The notes: a model not told the origin generated them from the sequence alone. DNA of 64,000 nt from Pyrenopolyporus hunteri (GCA_902806595.1 CADCXC010000038.1:3658001-3722000), one strand, 5' to 3'. Shown: positions 12,601 to 24,758, numbered from the stretch's first letter. A program made the numbers and translations.

Positions 12601-15600
12601 AGGGCTTGCTCCAGACCTATTTGTCTGAGTTCAAGGACGAAGGAGCCTATGGGCATATGTCACTTGGTCGCTCGTTTGCTGTGGAGATGGGCTCGTCAAT
12701 TCCCGCTACGGATCAGAGGTTAACCTCGCTCGACCCCGTCGGTCAAACCGCAATCAACACTGCCTCTCACTTCATAGCCCAGTACACGACACGTCAGGAG
12801 TATAGGTATGGTGAGACGCTGCCCGGCCATGGCAAAGATCTAGTAAATTTCATGCCTATCGCGCGACGCGATTCGTTCATCCGGTCTGCGCCGTCGGATC
12901 GCGCCAACGCTGTCACGGCATTAGCTCACGTAGAATCTCGTCTTACCGGCAAGAAGATCACGCCTCTCAGCGATGTGAGAGACATCCTTCGACGGGCGGC
13001 GGCTCTACTGTGCCGTAGCTGGAGGGACGAGAGCGCTGTCACTCATTATCTCGTTAGCATCCCCTTCCGGATATTTACTAAGGAGTCTATCAATTTTGGA
13101 GTGTCTCTTTGGTTGGGTGTTATAAACGAGAATCCTAGAATGGAGTCTCGAATTCTTGCCGAAATTGCGCAAGAATGGGAGGCCACCTTCCACAAGAAAC
13201 TCGGGTTGTTCAACCCTGCTTTGATGTAAGATATCCCATAAGAGGATGTATATTGATGCTAACTCTATCAGGCATCCGGACCCTTTTTTCCTCAAAGAGG
13301 AATTCGCTCCAAGCGATAACGAGGGCCTTGCGAGGCGCCGGCAATACGTGCACAATCTACTCGCTCCGCACACCCGCCTGATGCAGTTTTTCAGTAGTCA
13401 CTTCAACGCTACCCGACTGGGTAGCCCGGACACGCATAGGATATTCCTTCGCATGCTTGACTTGACACTCGACGCGCTTAAAAACTCGGTCTCCCACCCT
13501 ATGGCTAGAGAACTTCGCCTGAGAATTGTCCTCTTTAGCTTAAGAGTGCTGAGAGTGAGCACCGCAGTGCTGCCACTGATCCAATGGCGTCTCAAGGATA
13601 AGATTTTGTCTGCCGCACTAAGCTGGTTCAAGTTCGCACCAAAATGGTCTTTTGGCAGCAACCTCCTCCAGTTGAAGACTGAAGTCCGTCTGATTAGTGA
13701 TGTTATGAATGCTCTCAAGGGCGTCTCTCATGTTGCGGCCCAGCCCATTGGCAATTTCAAGCCTTTGACCCAGAAGGAGTCGTTGCTCCAGATACTGCTT
13801 GAGAGCGAACAGGTCAGATTGAACGTTTGGGTTCATCCACTTGGCGAAACCCATCAGCGCCCACACGTAACCCATCATAACAGGGCAATGCTTGAAGTAA
13901 GTTTACATACCCCTGATTCAACGAGGTACATGGCGCTAATTTCAAGACCGCTCTTAAACCGCTCGTTCGAGTGGCATGGATCGAACATCCTTCTCTAGCA
14001 ATAGAGCTGGTTAGCAGGTTCTCGATCCCGGCCGTACACAACGAGGTCCGTTGGCTGCTATTAAACTTCCCAGCCAAGGCTATCTCTGAGCCCGAAGCCC
14101 TCCCAATTTTGCTAGGGGGTGAACTCCCCCCCGACGTTCACTTCCAACTTAAGGTAACTTACTATATCATATTCCCATATTCATTTAAGTGGTTATTAAC
14201 ATGTGTAGTTCTTACTTTTCTGGGCCCCCGTCAATCCCGTCACGGCTGTGACTTATTTCCTGCCAGCCTATCGAAATCATCCGTTCCTGATCCAATATGC
14301 TATGAGAGCATTGGAGTCCCACTCAGTTGACGTGACCTTCTTCTACGTGCCTCAGATAGTGCAAAGTCTTCGTTTCGATGCACTTGGTTACGTAGAGCGT
14401 TATATCATTGAGACGGCGCAATTCTCTCAATTATTTGCCCATCAGATCATCTGGAACATGAAAGCAAATTCCTACAAGGATGACGATGCTACGATTGTAA
14501 GTTTTCTTGCTCCAGGTCGATGGCAGTATACTAACGTGCCACTAGCCTGATGCCATAAAGCCTGCTCTCGACAAGGTGATGGATAAGATGGTTGGCAGCT
14601 TCTCTGAGGAAGACCGAAATTTCTACGAGAGAGAGTTTGCATTCTTCGATGAGGTTACCAGCATATCCGGCAAGCTCAAGCCGCTCATCAAGCGCGACAA
14701 GCCGGAGAAGAAGCAAAAGATTGAGGAAGAACTCAGGAAGATTAAAGTCGACGTCGGCGTTTACCTACCTAGTAACCCTGATGGTGTCGTTATCGGTATT
14801 GACCGGAAATCTGGCAAGCCTCTTCAATCTCACGCGAAGGCGCCGTTTATGGCCACATTCCGCATTAAAAAGGCAAAGGGCGGCGTCGAGGAAACGGAAG
14901 AGGTAGCGCAAGAGATGAACAAGGCGGGCCAGCCACCGGCCGAGAATACGATCGAGGTTTGGCAGAGCGCCATCTTCAAGGTCGGCGACGATTGTCGGCA
15001 GGATGTGTTGGCCTTACAGATGATTGCTGCGTTCCGGGGTATCTTCCACAACGTTGGGCTCGACGTCTACGTATTTCCATACCGCGTGACCGCCACGGCT
15101 CCGGGTTGTGGTGTCATCGACGTCTTACCTAACTCTATTTCTCGAGATATGCTGGGCCGCGAAGCCGTGAACGGACTATACGACTATTTCATTAGCAAGT
15201 ACGGCAACGAGGACTCGCTTCGGTTCCAGCACGCGCGCAACAACTTCGTGAAGAGCATGGCTGCTTACAGCATCATATCGTTCCTCTTACAGTTTAAAGA
15301 CCGTCATAACGGCAATATCATGATCGATGATGCGGGCCACATCCTGCATATCGACTTCGGCTTCTGCTTCGACATCGCTCCCGGCGGCATGAAGTTCGAG
15401 CGGGCTCCCTTCAAGCTTACGGGTGAGATGTTAGCCGTGATGGGAGGTAGCACGGACCACCAGGCTTTCAAGTGGTTCGAGGAGCTATGCGTGAAGTCGT
15501 TCTTGGCTTGCCGCCCGCACGCAGAAAAGCTGAGTCAGATCGTACTGCTCATGATGGAGAGTGGGCTGCCCTGCTTCAAACCGGAAAGCGTTCGGTATTT

Positions 15601-15739
15601 CAAGGAGCGCTTCGTGCTGGAGCGGACCGAACGCGAGGCGGCCGATTTCGTAAGGGACTTGGTCAGGAAGAGCGCGGGCAGCTATAGTACCATGGTGTAC
15701 GACCAGTTCCAACTCATGACCAACGGCATCCCTTACTAA
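9615..15739 (+). CDS. STT4: Phosphatidylinositol 4-kinase Stt4 (PI4K III alpha)
   Basis: Plasma-membrane PI 4-kinase making PI4P, upstream of PI(4,5)P2 signalling and the cell-wall integrity pathway. Seven exons are inferred: 9615-9803, 9869-11470, 11526-13225, 13272-13896, 13947-14153, 14209-14496 and 14546-15739. All introns are 45-65 bp with GTAAG/GTAAC donors and TAG/AAG/CAG acceptors, most with a CTAAC-like branch point. The product is 1,934 residues, the usual size. The N-terminus begins MARNVRQQALEKIAVLS as in other fungal Stt4 proteins. The long middle is helical. The kinase domain fills the last 350 residues: GDDCRQDVLALQMI near 1683, catalytic loop KDRHNGNIMI near 1788 and metal-binding HIDFGFCF near 1805. 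It ends NGIPY, close to the usual terminus. Frame and phase agree at all six junctions, so the gene looks intact. Confidence 0.96.
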
Positions 15740-17128
15740 GATTATAGAAACGGGTATTTTACAAGGGAGTCGGCGATCTGTGGGGGCCGTAGGCTCATCT
15801 GTTTGGTTCGAAGAAGTACTACCTACTTCTTGATAGTTGCGATGTTATCTAAGCTTATAATAATAATAGAGCGAGTCCCCAAAATGGCATTCTGATTCAT
15901 CACTTATACGACCTACCCTTAGCAATCTTGATAGCTACCCAGGTAGGTGTCTATCAATGAGGTATATATGCAGTCTCTAAACTCGTATATACATCCTTAT
16001 AGTTGCCGAGGGTAGACGCGTCTAGACTGGCCTAGTTATCGGCGGTAGTTGGTGAAGGCTATTCGGGGTGGAACCTAGAATCCGGTGTGTTAAAGGCTCT
16101 ACCACGCCGCAATGCATGGGATTACCAGAACGCGATTCAACTCGCATTCCGATACTACATAAATGAGTATTCGAAAGATAATCTCAACAGCCCTACTCAT
16201 CTATGAATCGGACTAGATCTGTTGGGGGAGTTACGCGGCCGAATGGAGTAGGTATCGCGACGGCGCGGCTACGGTTAAGCTTCTTAACGTTACATATTAG
16301 CCACCGATGCCTGAAAGGCTCAATTCAATCGAGGCTCGGGTAGCATTTTATTCAATTGCGGCGTTTCTCTGTTCGATATTGCTGCATCCAGTTATAGGCC
16401 CGCCCCCGGCCTTTTTGGCTTGGGAGTATGCGGTTGTAGTTCTGGTTCCGGTTCTAGGTGTTGCGATCTTATCTCTCTGGTTGTGCTGTTACCTACTATC
16501 ACATACCGGCGATTCATAAGGATTAGAAGAGGTCAGCGTGGACTACAAGGACAAATGTAACAGTGGCTAGAAAATGAATCAGCAATGAGTAGGTAGGTAT
16601 GTAAGTGTTGCTTGCGTGACTGAATCACAACGCCAGTTTGCCAGGGATATTTATCTGAGACGGCGGCGATCGGAGGAGGGATAGAAGGCGATAGGTATGT
16701 AGAACTTGGTTTGTCTGGCATACGTGTGACGACCACATACCAGGGGTCGTATCTACATATGTAGATGATCATTGCCGGGACGAGCAGGAGGGCGTTCGGA
16801 GGCAAGGACATATGCACATACATATATAGTAAAAATCGAGTAACGGCCGCTTTTCGAAGATCGGCGACAAGGAGACCTTGACAAGCAAGTGACGAACGCC
16901 TACGTCAGTTGTAGATTGCTTTCTTCGTTTCACGTACATAGAGAACTCGTAGGTATTCGGATATGTACCTACATAGTATGTATTTCTCAGGGATCTGGGA
17001 TGGATCGATTATGGATTGATTCTCATATGGACAGAGATAACATCGCATGTGTACGTACGTACATCGACACGAGGAGAAAAGACGGGGGTTAAACTATATA
17101 CGTAGGTACCTAGGTAGGTAGGCAGAAG
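15740..17128. other. Intergenic, STT4 3' side to the AT-rich element
   Basis: No supported gene. A 70-codon frame at 16307-16519 (plus) would encode a hydrophobic peptide with two possible membrane spans, but it matches nothing I know and has no supporting context. TAGGTA-type repeats occur near 15940, 16590 and 17100. Confidence 0.5.
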
Positions 17129-17876
17129 GGCGTTAAAATAAATGCCTCAGCTACCCCCAGCTACTATTTTAGCTACAACACCAAAAATTAACGCTAATAA
17201 TACCATAGATTTAACCTTTAATAAAATTATTAATTTAAAAAAAAATGACTATTTAATTATATATAAAAATAGTTTTAATATATTATTTTTTATTTTTTAA
17301 TTTTTTTTATATTTAATTATTTTTTAAATATAAAATTAATATTTTTATTAATAATTTTTTTATTTTAATTCGATTATTTTTTTTCGATTAATTTTTTTAA
17401 TTTTTTAACGTTCGAATAATTTAAATTTTATAATATATTTTTAATTTTTTTAATAAAGTTTTTAATAAAATTAAATTTCGAATTATTCGATAATATATAA
17501 ATAAATATAATATTTTAATTTTTTTTTTTTATTTATATATTAAATTTTATTTTAAAATTTTATAAATCGAATTTTTATTTTTAAATAATATAAAATTACG
17601 ATAATTATAATAAAATTTAATGTATAAAATAAAATTATTTAAAACGTTAATATATTTTTTCGAAAAAATTTTTTTATTAATATTAAATTTTATATTATAT
17701 TAATATAAAAACGATATATAATTTTAATTTATTATAACGACGACGTAAATTAATTTTTATTTATTAATATTTAATTATTATTTTTTTTAACGTTATTATT
17801 TTAATAAATTTTTTTTATTATAATTAATAATAAAAACGTCGTTTTTTTCGTTTATTTTTCGAATTATTTTATTAAA
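17129..17876 (+). repeat. Left inverted arm of the AT-rich element
   Basis: Pairs base by base with 18717-19464 in reverse orientation (paired positions sum to 36593 or within 3 of it). The pairing was checked at the outer end, near 17641/18949, and near 17860/18733. The match stops after 17876. The outer end GGCGTTAAAATAAATGC is shared by both arms. Confidence 0.85.
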
Positions 17877-18660
17877 TCGTTACGATAAAAAATCGAAATA
17901 TATTTTATTTAACGATATATAATTTCGTCGTTATTTTTTATTTTATTAATAATTTTTAATTATTTTTTTTTTTATAATTTCGACGCGAATTTTAACTACG
18001 ATTTTTAATAATATTTTTTTTTATTATTTAATTTTAAAATAATATTTTAATTTTTTTAATCGTCGATAAATCGTTTTATTATTAAAGATTTTATCGATAT
18101 TTACGTTATCGATAAAATTTTTTTAAAAAAATCGACGAAATTTTTATTTTTAATTTTCGTCGTTAATTTTTAAAAAATTAATTATACGATTTACGTTAAT
18201 TTTTAAAAATTTTTTTTTACGTTTTTTAAAGTTTTATAATTTAAAATCGTAATTTAATCGACGGAAATTAAAATCGATTAAAAATTCGATATCGTTAAAA
18301 TCGAATTTTAATTAAAATTTATTACGACGATTCGTTTAAAAAATTCGACGATTAATACGTTAATCGACTTCGAAAATTTTAAAAAATTATTTTTAAATAT
18401 TATTATATTTATTTTATTAATTCGTTTTTTAAAGGTATTTTATTATATTTTTAATAAAAATTCGTAAAAATATATTAAAATGGTTTTTTTTATTTTTAAA
18501 CGACATTTTTAACGAAAATAAAATAAATTTAATTTTAAAAAAATTCGAATAATAAAGTTAATTTATTATAATATATAATTATAAAATTATAAAATTTTAC
18601 GTTATATAATTAATACGTTATTAACGATTATAATTAAAAAATATATAAAATATTATTAAT

Positions 18661-18724
18661 AATATTATAATTAAAATAATAATTAAAAATAATTAAAACA
18701 TTTATTTTAACGTTTTTTTAATAA
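18661..18724 (+). repeat. Internal, fully hypermutated copy of the element terminus
   Basis: These about 64 bp align without gaps to the right terminus at 19411-19474, offset 750 bp, in the same orientation. Every difference over the core is G in the outer copy versus A here (for example AGCTGGGGGTGGCT versus AATTAAAAATAATT), plus CC to TT after the shared ACG. The outer copy therefore preserves part of the ancestral sequence, and this one shows the end point of mutation. Confidence 0.8.
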
Positions 18725-19464
18725 AATAATTCGAAAAATAAACGAAAAAAATAACGTTTTTATTATTAATTATAATAAAAAAAATTTATTAAATTAATAA
18801 CGTTAAAAAAAAAAATAATAATTAAATATTAATAAATAAAAATTAATTTACGCCGTTATTATAATAAATTAAAATTACGTATCGTTTTTATATTAATATA
18901 ATATAAAATTTAATATTAACGAAAAAATTTTTTCGAAAAAATATATTAACGTTTTAAATAATTTTATTTTATACGTTAAATTTTATTATAATTATCGTAA
19001 TTTTATATTATTTAAAAATAAAAATTTAATTTATAAAATTATAAAATAAAATTTAATATATAAATAAAAAAAAAATTAAAATATTATATTTATTTATATA
19101 TTATCGAATAATTCGAAATTTAATTTTATTAAAAATTTTATTAAAAAAATTAAAAATATATTACGAAATTTAAATTATTTAAACGTTAAAAAATTAAAAA
19201 AATTAATTAAAAAAAATAATTAAATTAAAATAAAAAAATTATTAATAAAAATATCGATTTTATATTTAAAAAATAATTAAATATAAAAAAAATTAAAAAA
19301 TAAAAAATAATATATTAAAATTATTTTTATATATAATTAAATAATCATTTTTTTTTAAATTAATAATTTTATTAAAAGTTAAATTTATAATGTTATTAAC
19401 GTTGATTTTTAATGTTATGGTTAAAATAATAGCTGGGGGTGGCTAAAGCATTTATTTTAACGCC
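18717..19464 (-). repeat. Right inverted arm of the AT-rich element
   Basis: Inverted partner of 17129-17876. Its outer 100 bp retain G outside CpG (AGCTGGGGGTGGCTAAAGCA), whereas the rest is CpG-only. It is flanked on both sides by the same roughly 64-bp terminus, suggesting a partial second copy joined head to head to a first copy. Confidence 0.85.
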
Positions 19465-21125
19465 TTTTTAATAAGTAAGTATAACTATATGTAAATATTA
19501 AATTGAAGCAGCAGTAGGCTCAAAGATTACGTAGGTAGGTACATTAGTTGGAAGCGGGCCGGCCCCATTTGACTTTCACAAGCCAGCAGTAGCAGCGGCG
19601 AACGCATGGCTTGCGACGCCTTTTCTGTCGTAGACAGCAGGTACCTACCTGACTAGTCGGATGGTGTCGTGCTAGCGGCATCTGTTACGAGTAATCTAGC
19701 TCGGTATCAATGAAGTACTAAGGGGGTACCTAGGGAGGTGGTACCTATTCGGACCGGATCTTGGCTGAGAACGACCCAAGAGTTGGAATTTGAACCTTTT
19801 CAGAGGCCGAGTCTAGCTCGTATTCTATCTATACGTATGATAGAAGACAAGGTTAATAACGACAATGAGTGCTTTTTGCAAGAGTGGCGAGATGAATATC
19901 ATAGTATTTTGCCATAGCAATTAAATGGTTATATGTGATGTACAATACAATACAATATATAGCAATGTTCTCGACTGAGTCTCTAAGATGTCTTTGCCTT
20001 GCCTGGCCAAGGGACAATGTGCGTTATCTCTGTGCTAGGTATTCATCCCTTGTACGGTCCATTGTAGGTACCTGACGTGCATATATCATAGGCACCTAGG
20101 TACCGCAATCAAGACATGCATGTACATGTATTTGAAGAATGAGCCTGTCTGGTACCTTATATATACGCGTGTACATGTATGCGCGGGATGTATCGCGACG
20201 CCGGATTGGAGGAAGATTCCAGTGATTTCAAACGTGAACTGCGAAAGGTTCATAATCCCAACTAAAACGGTACTTAGAAGATACAGTACAGCTACGCAGT
20301 ATGACGCTAGTGTTGATTGCGCCGATAACAAACAGCTTCCATTGGCTCCTTTATGCAAAGGGGTCTCCACCACCCCAAGCCAAAAAAAGACATCGAACCA
20401 GCGTTCAGCTGTGGCCCACACCCATCACCCTTTCGCCTCCGTTTCTGGGCTGGCTTGGCTTATGTGGGTCCTCTTTCCCATTAACTTTATAGGAATAAAC
20501 CTTCTTCCACGGGTTGTCCCAGAGACATTGCACAATTCTGTAATCTGCGCATCCAAGGTCGTCAAATGGAATCCACCACCTTTTCAACCCCAGAGGTTGC
20601 CTTTCGTTCATAAATAATAATAATCGAAAAAAGCGTCGACAATTGAGTTGCACAAAACCTATTTTCTCACGTCTGACTCTCGCTCGTTACCTACCCGAAA
20701 CCCATTTCTGATTCTCTTCTTTCGCTAAACCCTGTATCGCATCCCATCCCGTCCCAACTCAGCGCAAGGCAACGCAAGGCAACGCATCGAGCCGTGTACC
20801 CCCTTTTAACCTAAGCCGTCTATGCTTTTTCGACCCCGAAAATCAGAACGCGTAATTGAAACAAACCTTGAAACCGAATCGGCTACCATCACGCCACGCC
20901 ACATTTGCGCAGCATTAGCCCTTTCATAGTCACTGTCATAATCGTTGTCGTCGTCGCCCACGTGGTGAGGCGTATCAAGGACATGCTGCGATATTAAGGC
21001 CATACATTCATACCTACGCACCAACGATCTGTACACACGAGAATAGCATCGCATCCAATTGCGCATCGACAACCGACTTAGTCCCAACTCGACGATCTCT
21101 TCTGCTTTTCTTCAGCTCCATCGTC
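19465..21125. other. Intergenic, element to YND1 promoter
   Basis: No supported gene. A 165-codon frame at 20120-20617 (plus) has a low-complexity, non-family-like product and is probably chance. The last 400 bp, pyrimidine-rich with CCCGTTGTC repeats near the start codon, look like the YND1 promoter and leader. TAGGTACCTA repeats occur near 19530, 19640 and 20095. Confidence 0.5.
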
Positions 21126-23301
21126 ATGGGGAAGAGATGTAAGCTTTAACCACTTTTCTTGTCCCGCTGTCCCCGTTGTCCCCGTTGTCTCCACCGCAGC
21201 ATTTCTAACTGACGATTGTTATGAATTAGGGCGATGGGGTGTCATTTTGGATGCCGGTTCCTCCGGGACGCGTCTGCACATTTACCGATGGTTAGATCCC
21301 GCAAGAGCACTCAAGGACGCATCGTACCAAGAAGCGCATAGCTTGCCCAGCATTATCACCAAGGACAAATGGACGAAGAAGATACGGCCAGGAATATCGA
21401 CATTTGGTGACCATCCCGAGGACGTGGGACCCGATCACCTACAGGAGCTGGTGGAGCAAGCGCTCGATGTCATCCCCGACGACAAACATGCCGACACTCC
21501 CATATTCCTCATGGCCACCGCTGGCATGCGACTCCTACCACCTACTCAGCAACGAGCAGTGATAACGGAGACCTGTTCCTACTTTCGCGCCAACACACGA
21601 TTCTCCCTTCCCGATTGCGACACGCACATCCAAGTCATCCCTGGCGAGACGGAAGGGTTGTACGGGTGGATAGCAGCCAACTATCTTCTGGGAGGCTTCG
21701 ACAATCCCGAAGGACATGCTCATGGTAAGAATCACCATACGTACGGCTTTCTAGATATGGGAGGCGCCTCAGCCCAGATCGCCTTCGCGCCGAATGCTAC
21801 CGTAGCCGAAGAACATGGTAACGATCTCAAATTGCTGCGAATGCGAAGCCTGAATGGCGAGCCCAAGGAATACAAGGTCTTCACGTCAACTTGGTTAGGT
21901 TTTGGAGTCAACCAAGCTCGCCAACGCTACGTTAAGAACCTGATAGACGAATTTTTAATCGATGGAAAACACGAGGTACCCGACCCTTGCCTGCCAAGGG
22001 GTTTGCGAACCAACGAAAAGGGCGAGCCTATCAAGGGTAATTCGAAGGAGCTGGAGCTGGTCGGTACGGGCCAATTTGACGAATGTTTACGAAGGACGAA
22101 GCCGCTGCTGGGCAAAGATATGCCGTGCGAGGATAAGCCTTGCCTATTCAACGGCCAGCACGTCCCGCCTATCGACTTTGACGTGAACCACTTCGTCGGA
22201 GTTTCCGAATATTGGCATACCACACATGGTGTGTTCGCGAGTAAAGACGACGACACGGCTTACGATTTCAACACGTATCAGAAGAAGGTATTGGAGTTTT
22301 GCAGTCAACATTGGGAGGAGATTGAGTCGAACGTCCTGGCGCGGAAAAAGGACCACGGAAAGGAGGCGCAGGAAGCCTGCTTCAAGGCATCCTGGCTCAT
22401 CAGTGTTTTACATGAGGGCATCGGCATACCGAGGTACGGCATAGAGCACACGCCAACGCCCGGGATCAATGTCACGAAGGGAATAGGGGAGGCTGCCAAG
22501 GAAAAGGGGTTCTTGCACCCCTTCCAGGCCGCTGATGAGATCAACAACATTGAGATCAGCTGGACGCTTGGAAAGATGGTGCTCTACGCCGCCGGCCAAA
22601 TTCCGCCTAAAGATATTCACCACCTTCCCGTGGGATTCGGAAGCAACGTGAAGGGTGTCCCCTCGGACTTCCAGTATGCCGGATCCAGTTATAATGCGAC
22701 TTCGGCGATTGATGATGATGTAGATGACTGGAGCGATACTGCCGAGGACCTAATAGATCATGCGAAATCGAAGTCAACGTCCGGCTTCTTTTTCTTCCTG
22801 ATAGTCTTCCTGTTCATCGCTTTTCTGCTCAGAAAGAGGGATCGGCGGATGCGACTTTATGGTAAGGTCAACAAGATACTACGTCGCCGGCGACGGCCGG
22901 GCAGCCCTCGGAAAGTCAGCCTCGGACTCTCGGCTATTACTCACAAACTCTTTGGTCGCGGTCCGCATAATTATGAAAGAGTGCTCGAAGAAGGGGACGC
23001 AAGCCAATTTGAGCTAGGCGACGCCTCGTCGGACGAGGGCGACAACTCGGATAGCAGCGCAGGGGGTTCTCGAATCGGTAGGGCGTCGGGCCTAGCAACC
23101 CCGAAGCTGAATGTCGAATCTTTTGACGACCTAAAGAAGCACGCACACCCGGGAAGCGCACTCGACCGAAGCGGATTAGTAGTCCGGACAGAAAGTCGCG
23201 AGAGACTCTTCCCACAAATGTTATCAGCCGGCCGGAGGAGCCGAGCTGGTAGTCCCACGAGACTGAAGAGTCCATTAATGAGCCCATTGACTGAGGATTG
23301 A
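21126..23301 (+). CDS. YND1: Golgi apyrase Ynd1 (GDA1/CD39 family)
   Basis: Nucleoside di/triphosphatase of the Golgi membrane; it removes the GDP/UDP left by glycosyltransferases so that nucleotide-sugar import can continue. A 13-bp first exon (21126-21138, encoding MGKR plus one base) is joined over a 91-bp intron to 21230-23301, giving 694 residues starting MGKRWRWGVILDAGSSGTR. Apyrase regions are visible in order: DAGSSGTR (about 13-20), MATAGMRLL (about 99), PGETEGLYGWIAANYLLGG (about 145), GFLDMGGASAQIAF (about 177). A single C-terminal membrane segment, GFFFFLIVFLFIAFLL (about 522-537), is followed by a basic stretch and an acidic, serine-rich cytosolic tail. This C-terminal anchor fits Ynd1 rather than the N-terminally anchored Gda1. 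The tiny first exon follows from the lack of an in-frame ATG before the first catalytic motif. Confidence 0.92.
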
Positions 23302-24071
23302 CGAAGGTCATGTATTATTCTATTCTTATCCTGACTGGGCAACCATCTCGCGTTGTCCGGGCGTGACGTTTCCCGTACGGTTACATATTTGGAGTTATCA
23401 GGATAAAGGCACATAGGACAGGAGTTCAGGTGGCACGGGGGCGTGAACTTATTACCCCTGAGAAGGACCTCGGATTGGGTCGATCTGGAGCAAAAGCATC
23501 CTGGAACATTTTGCAGATACCTTCATAGCTCGGCACGTCGTTGCATTGAGGGGGTTTAGCTGTCGATATTCAACAAACCCATATGTATTCATCATGTCTG
23601 CTCATTCGATGTGATATCACTGTGATATAGTCTTGGTCGATGCCTAATGTTATACGAGTTGCGAACAATTGTATTTTGAGTTTTCCTATCCGTACAATGC
23701 TACCCTCAATGTCCTCAGATGATCCCGATCGCCTTTATCTGTTCTGCATGTTTACCCTATAGGCCGAATAAGACCGCAAACGCCACTTTACTTCCTTCAT
23801 ACTTCGTCTTCAAACTTCGCAAAGTTCTTCAATCATAATGAGTCGACTCGACTCGCTCTTCGTAGGGAGATAGCTCCCTCCTATACCAAGCCGTTTCAGC
23901 TCCCAAGGACGGGGCCCGTCGCCCCCATTCCATCCTTTTTTCCCCTTTCGTCCCTCCGCTTCTCCTTTCCCATCCAATCTTCCCTACCCATGGGACAAGT
24001 AAATCCGTGCCCCGTACCACAATCCGTCCATACCAAAAATCCGCTCACCAACGAACCAACCAATACCATGG
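23302..24071. other. Intergenic between YND1 and OPI10 (convergent 3' ends)
   Basis: About 770 bp with no supported gene; it probably contains both 3' untranslated regions. Short T- and C-rich tracts only. Confidence 0.5.
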
Positions 24072-24758
24072 TCAATCCTGCTCCCTCTCCAGAAACGTCG
24101 GGTCGTTCCGGACCTTGTTCTCGAACTTGCGCCACCACTCCTGGAACGCCTTGAGCGGGACCACCTCCACGCCGCCCTCGCCCACCGTCCCGCTGAACCC
24201 GGCCAGGAAGTTGAACGCGTTCTGGATGATGCGCTGCGCCAGCACAAGCGTCGACGGCGGCTGCGACGCGCGCACGAGCGCGTTGCTCGCGGTGGCCGCC
24301 GCGTCCGTGCCATTGTTATTGTTGTTATTGTTATTATCGTTGTCCGCCGCGTGCATCTGCCGGATGCGCTCGGCGACCGAGGACGCGTCCTCGACGCTGA
24401 TCCCGACGACGACGACGCCGCCCGGGGCGCGCGGCGCGCCGGACAGCTTGAACACGGCGCTCTCCTTGCCGGGCCCGACGCCGCCGAGGAAGCGGAAGCT
24501 GGGCGGCTCGCGGCCGGAGGCGAGCGCGGCCGGGTTCTGCGCCACGTAGATGGCGGCGGCGGTGCCCTCGGGCAGGGCCACGCCCGGCAGCAGGAACACG
24601 GCGAGGTGCGCGAAGGGCTTCGGGGCCGGGTTCGCGGGCGTGGGGGTAGGTTGGGGGATCGCGTAGAGGAAGGAGGTCGCGTCGGGTTGCGAGGACGGCG
24701 CGGTGATGAGAGGCTGGCCGGCGGGGACGAGGCCGAAGAGGGGTTGGGGTTGCGCCAT
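24072..24758 (-). CDS. OPI10: Opi10/Hikeshi family protein
   Basis: Homologue of yeast Opi10 and human Hikeshi. The human protein carries HSP70 into the nucleus on heat stress; the yeast gene is linked to inositol regulation. Single exon, 228 residues, near the family norm of about 200. The N-terminus has the family motif LFGLVPAGQPLIT, then AHLAVFLLPG and FRFLGGVGPGKESAVFKL. The C-terminal region has LAQRIIQNAFNFLAGF, the KAFQEWWRKFENKVRNDP stretch and a short acidic end, all characteristic. An in-frame run of eight asparagines (near residue 145) comes from an AAT/AAC trinucleotide tract and sits in the loop between the two halves. Coding GC is much higher than in neighbouring intergenic DNA. 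The start ATG at 24758 fits the family. Confidence 0.92.
   Translation of the reverse strand: MAQPQPLFGLVPAGQPLITAPSSQPDATSFLYAIPQPTPTPANPAPKPFAHLAVFLLPGVALPEGTAAAIYVAQNPAALASGREPPSFRFLGGVGPGKESAVFKLSGAPRAPGGVVVVGISVEDASSVAERIRQMHAADNDNNNNNNNNGTDAAATASNALVRASQPPSTLVLAQRIIQNAFNFLAGFSGTVGEGGVEVVPLKAFQEWWRKFENKVRNDPTFLEREQD

Larger units (their letters stand above)
17129..19464. mobile_element. RIP-like hypermutated element with long inverted arms
   Basis: A sharply bounded 2.3-kb block that is overwhelmingly A+T while the flanks are ordinary. Two arms (17129-17876 and 18717-19464) are inverted copies of each other around an 840-bp non-palindromic core. Within about 17290-19320, C is almost always followed by G and G almost always preceded by C; by eye I count only some fifteen exceptions in 2 kb. 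That is the footprint expected if C-to-T change removed nearly every C outside CpG on both strands. The outer roughly 100 bp of each arm keep C in other contexts. Repeat-induced point mutation of duplicated DNA is the established fungal mechanism. No coding frame survives and no target-site duplication is evident, so the element class is unknown. Confidence 0.85.

Noticed and set aside
16307..16519. 70-residue hydrophobic peptide frame
   Set aside because: Could be a small membrane protein, but there is no homology, context or splice evidence; hydrophobic short frames occur by chance in T-rich DNA.
17129..19464. Treating the AT-rich block as one perfect 2.3-kb hairpin
   Set aside because: The match between arms stops at 17876/18717; the 840-bp core does not pair with itself beyond short chance AT matches near 18285/18305.
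20120..20617. 165-codon plus-strand frame upstream of YND1
   Set aside because: Product lacks family features, and the region looks like promoter and leader.
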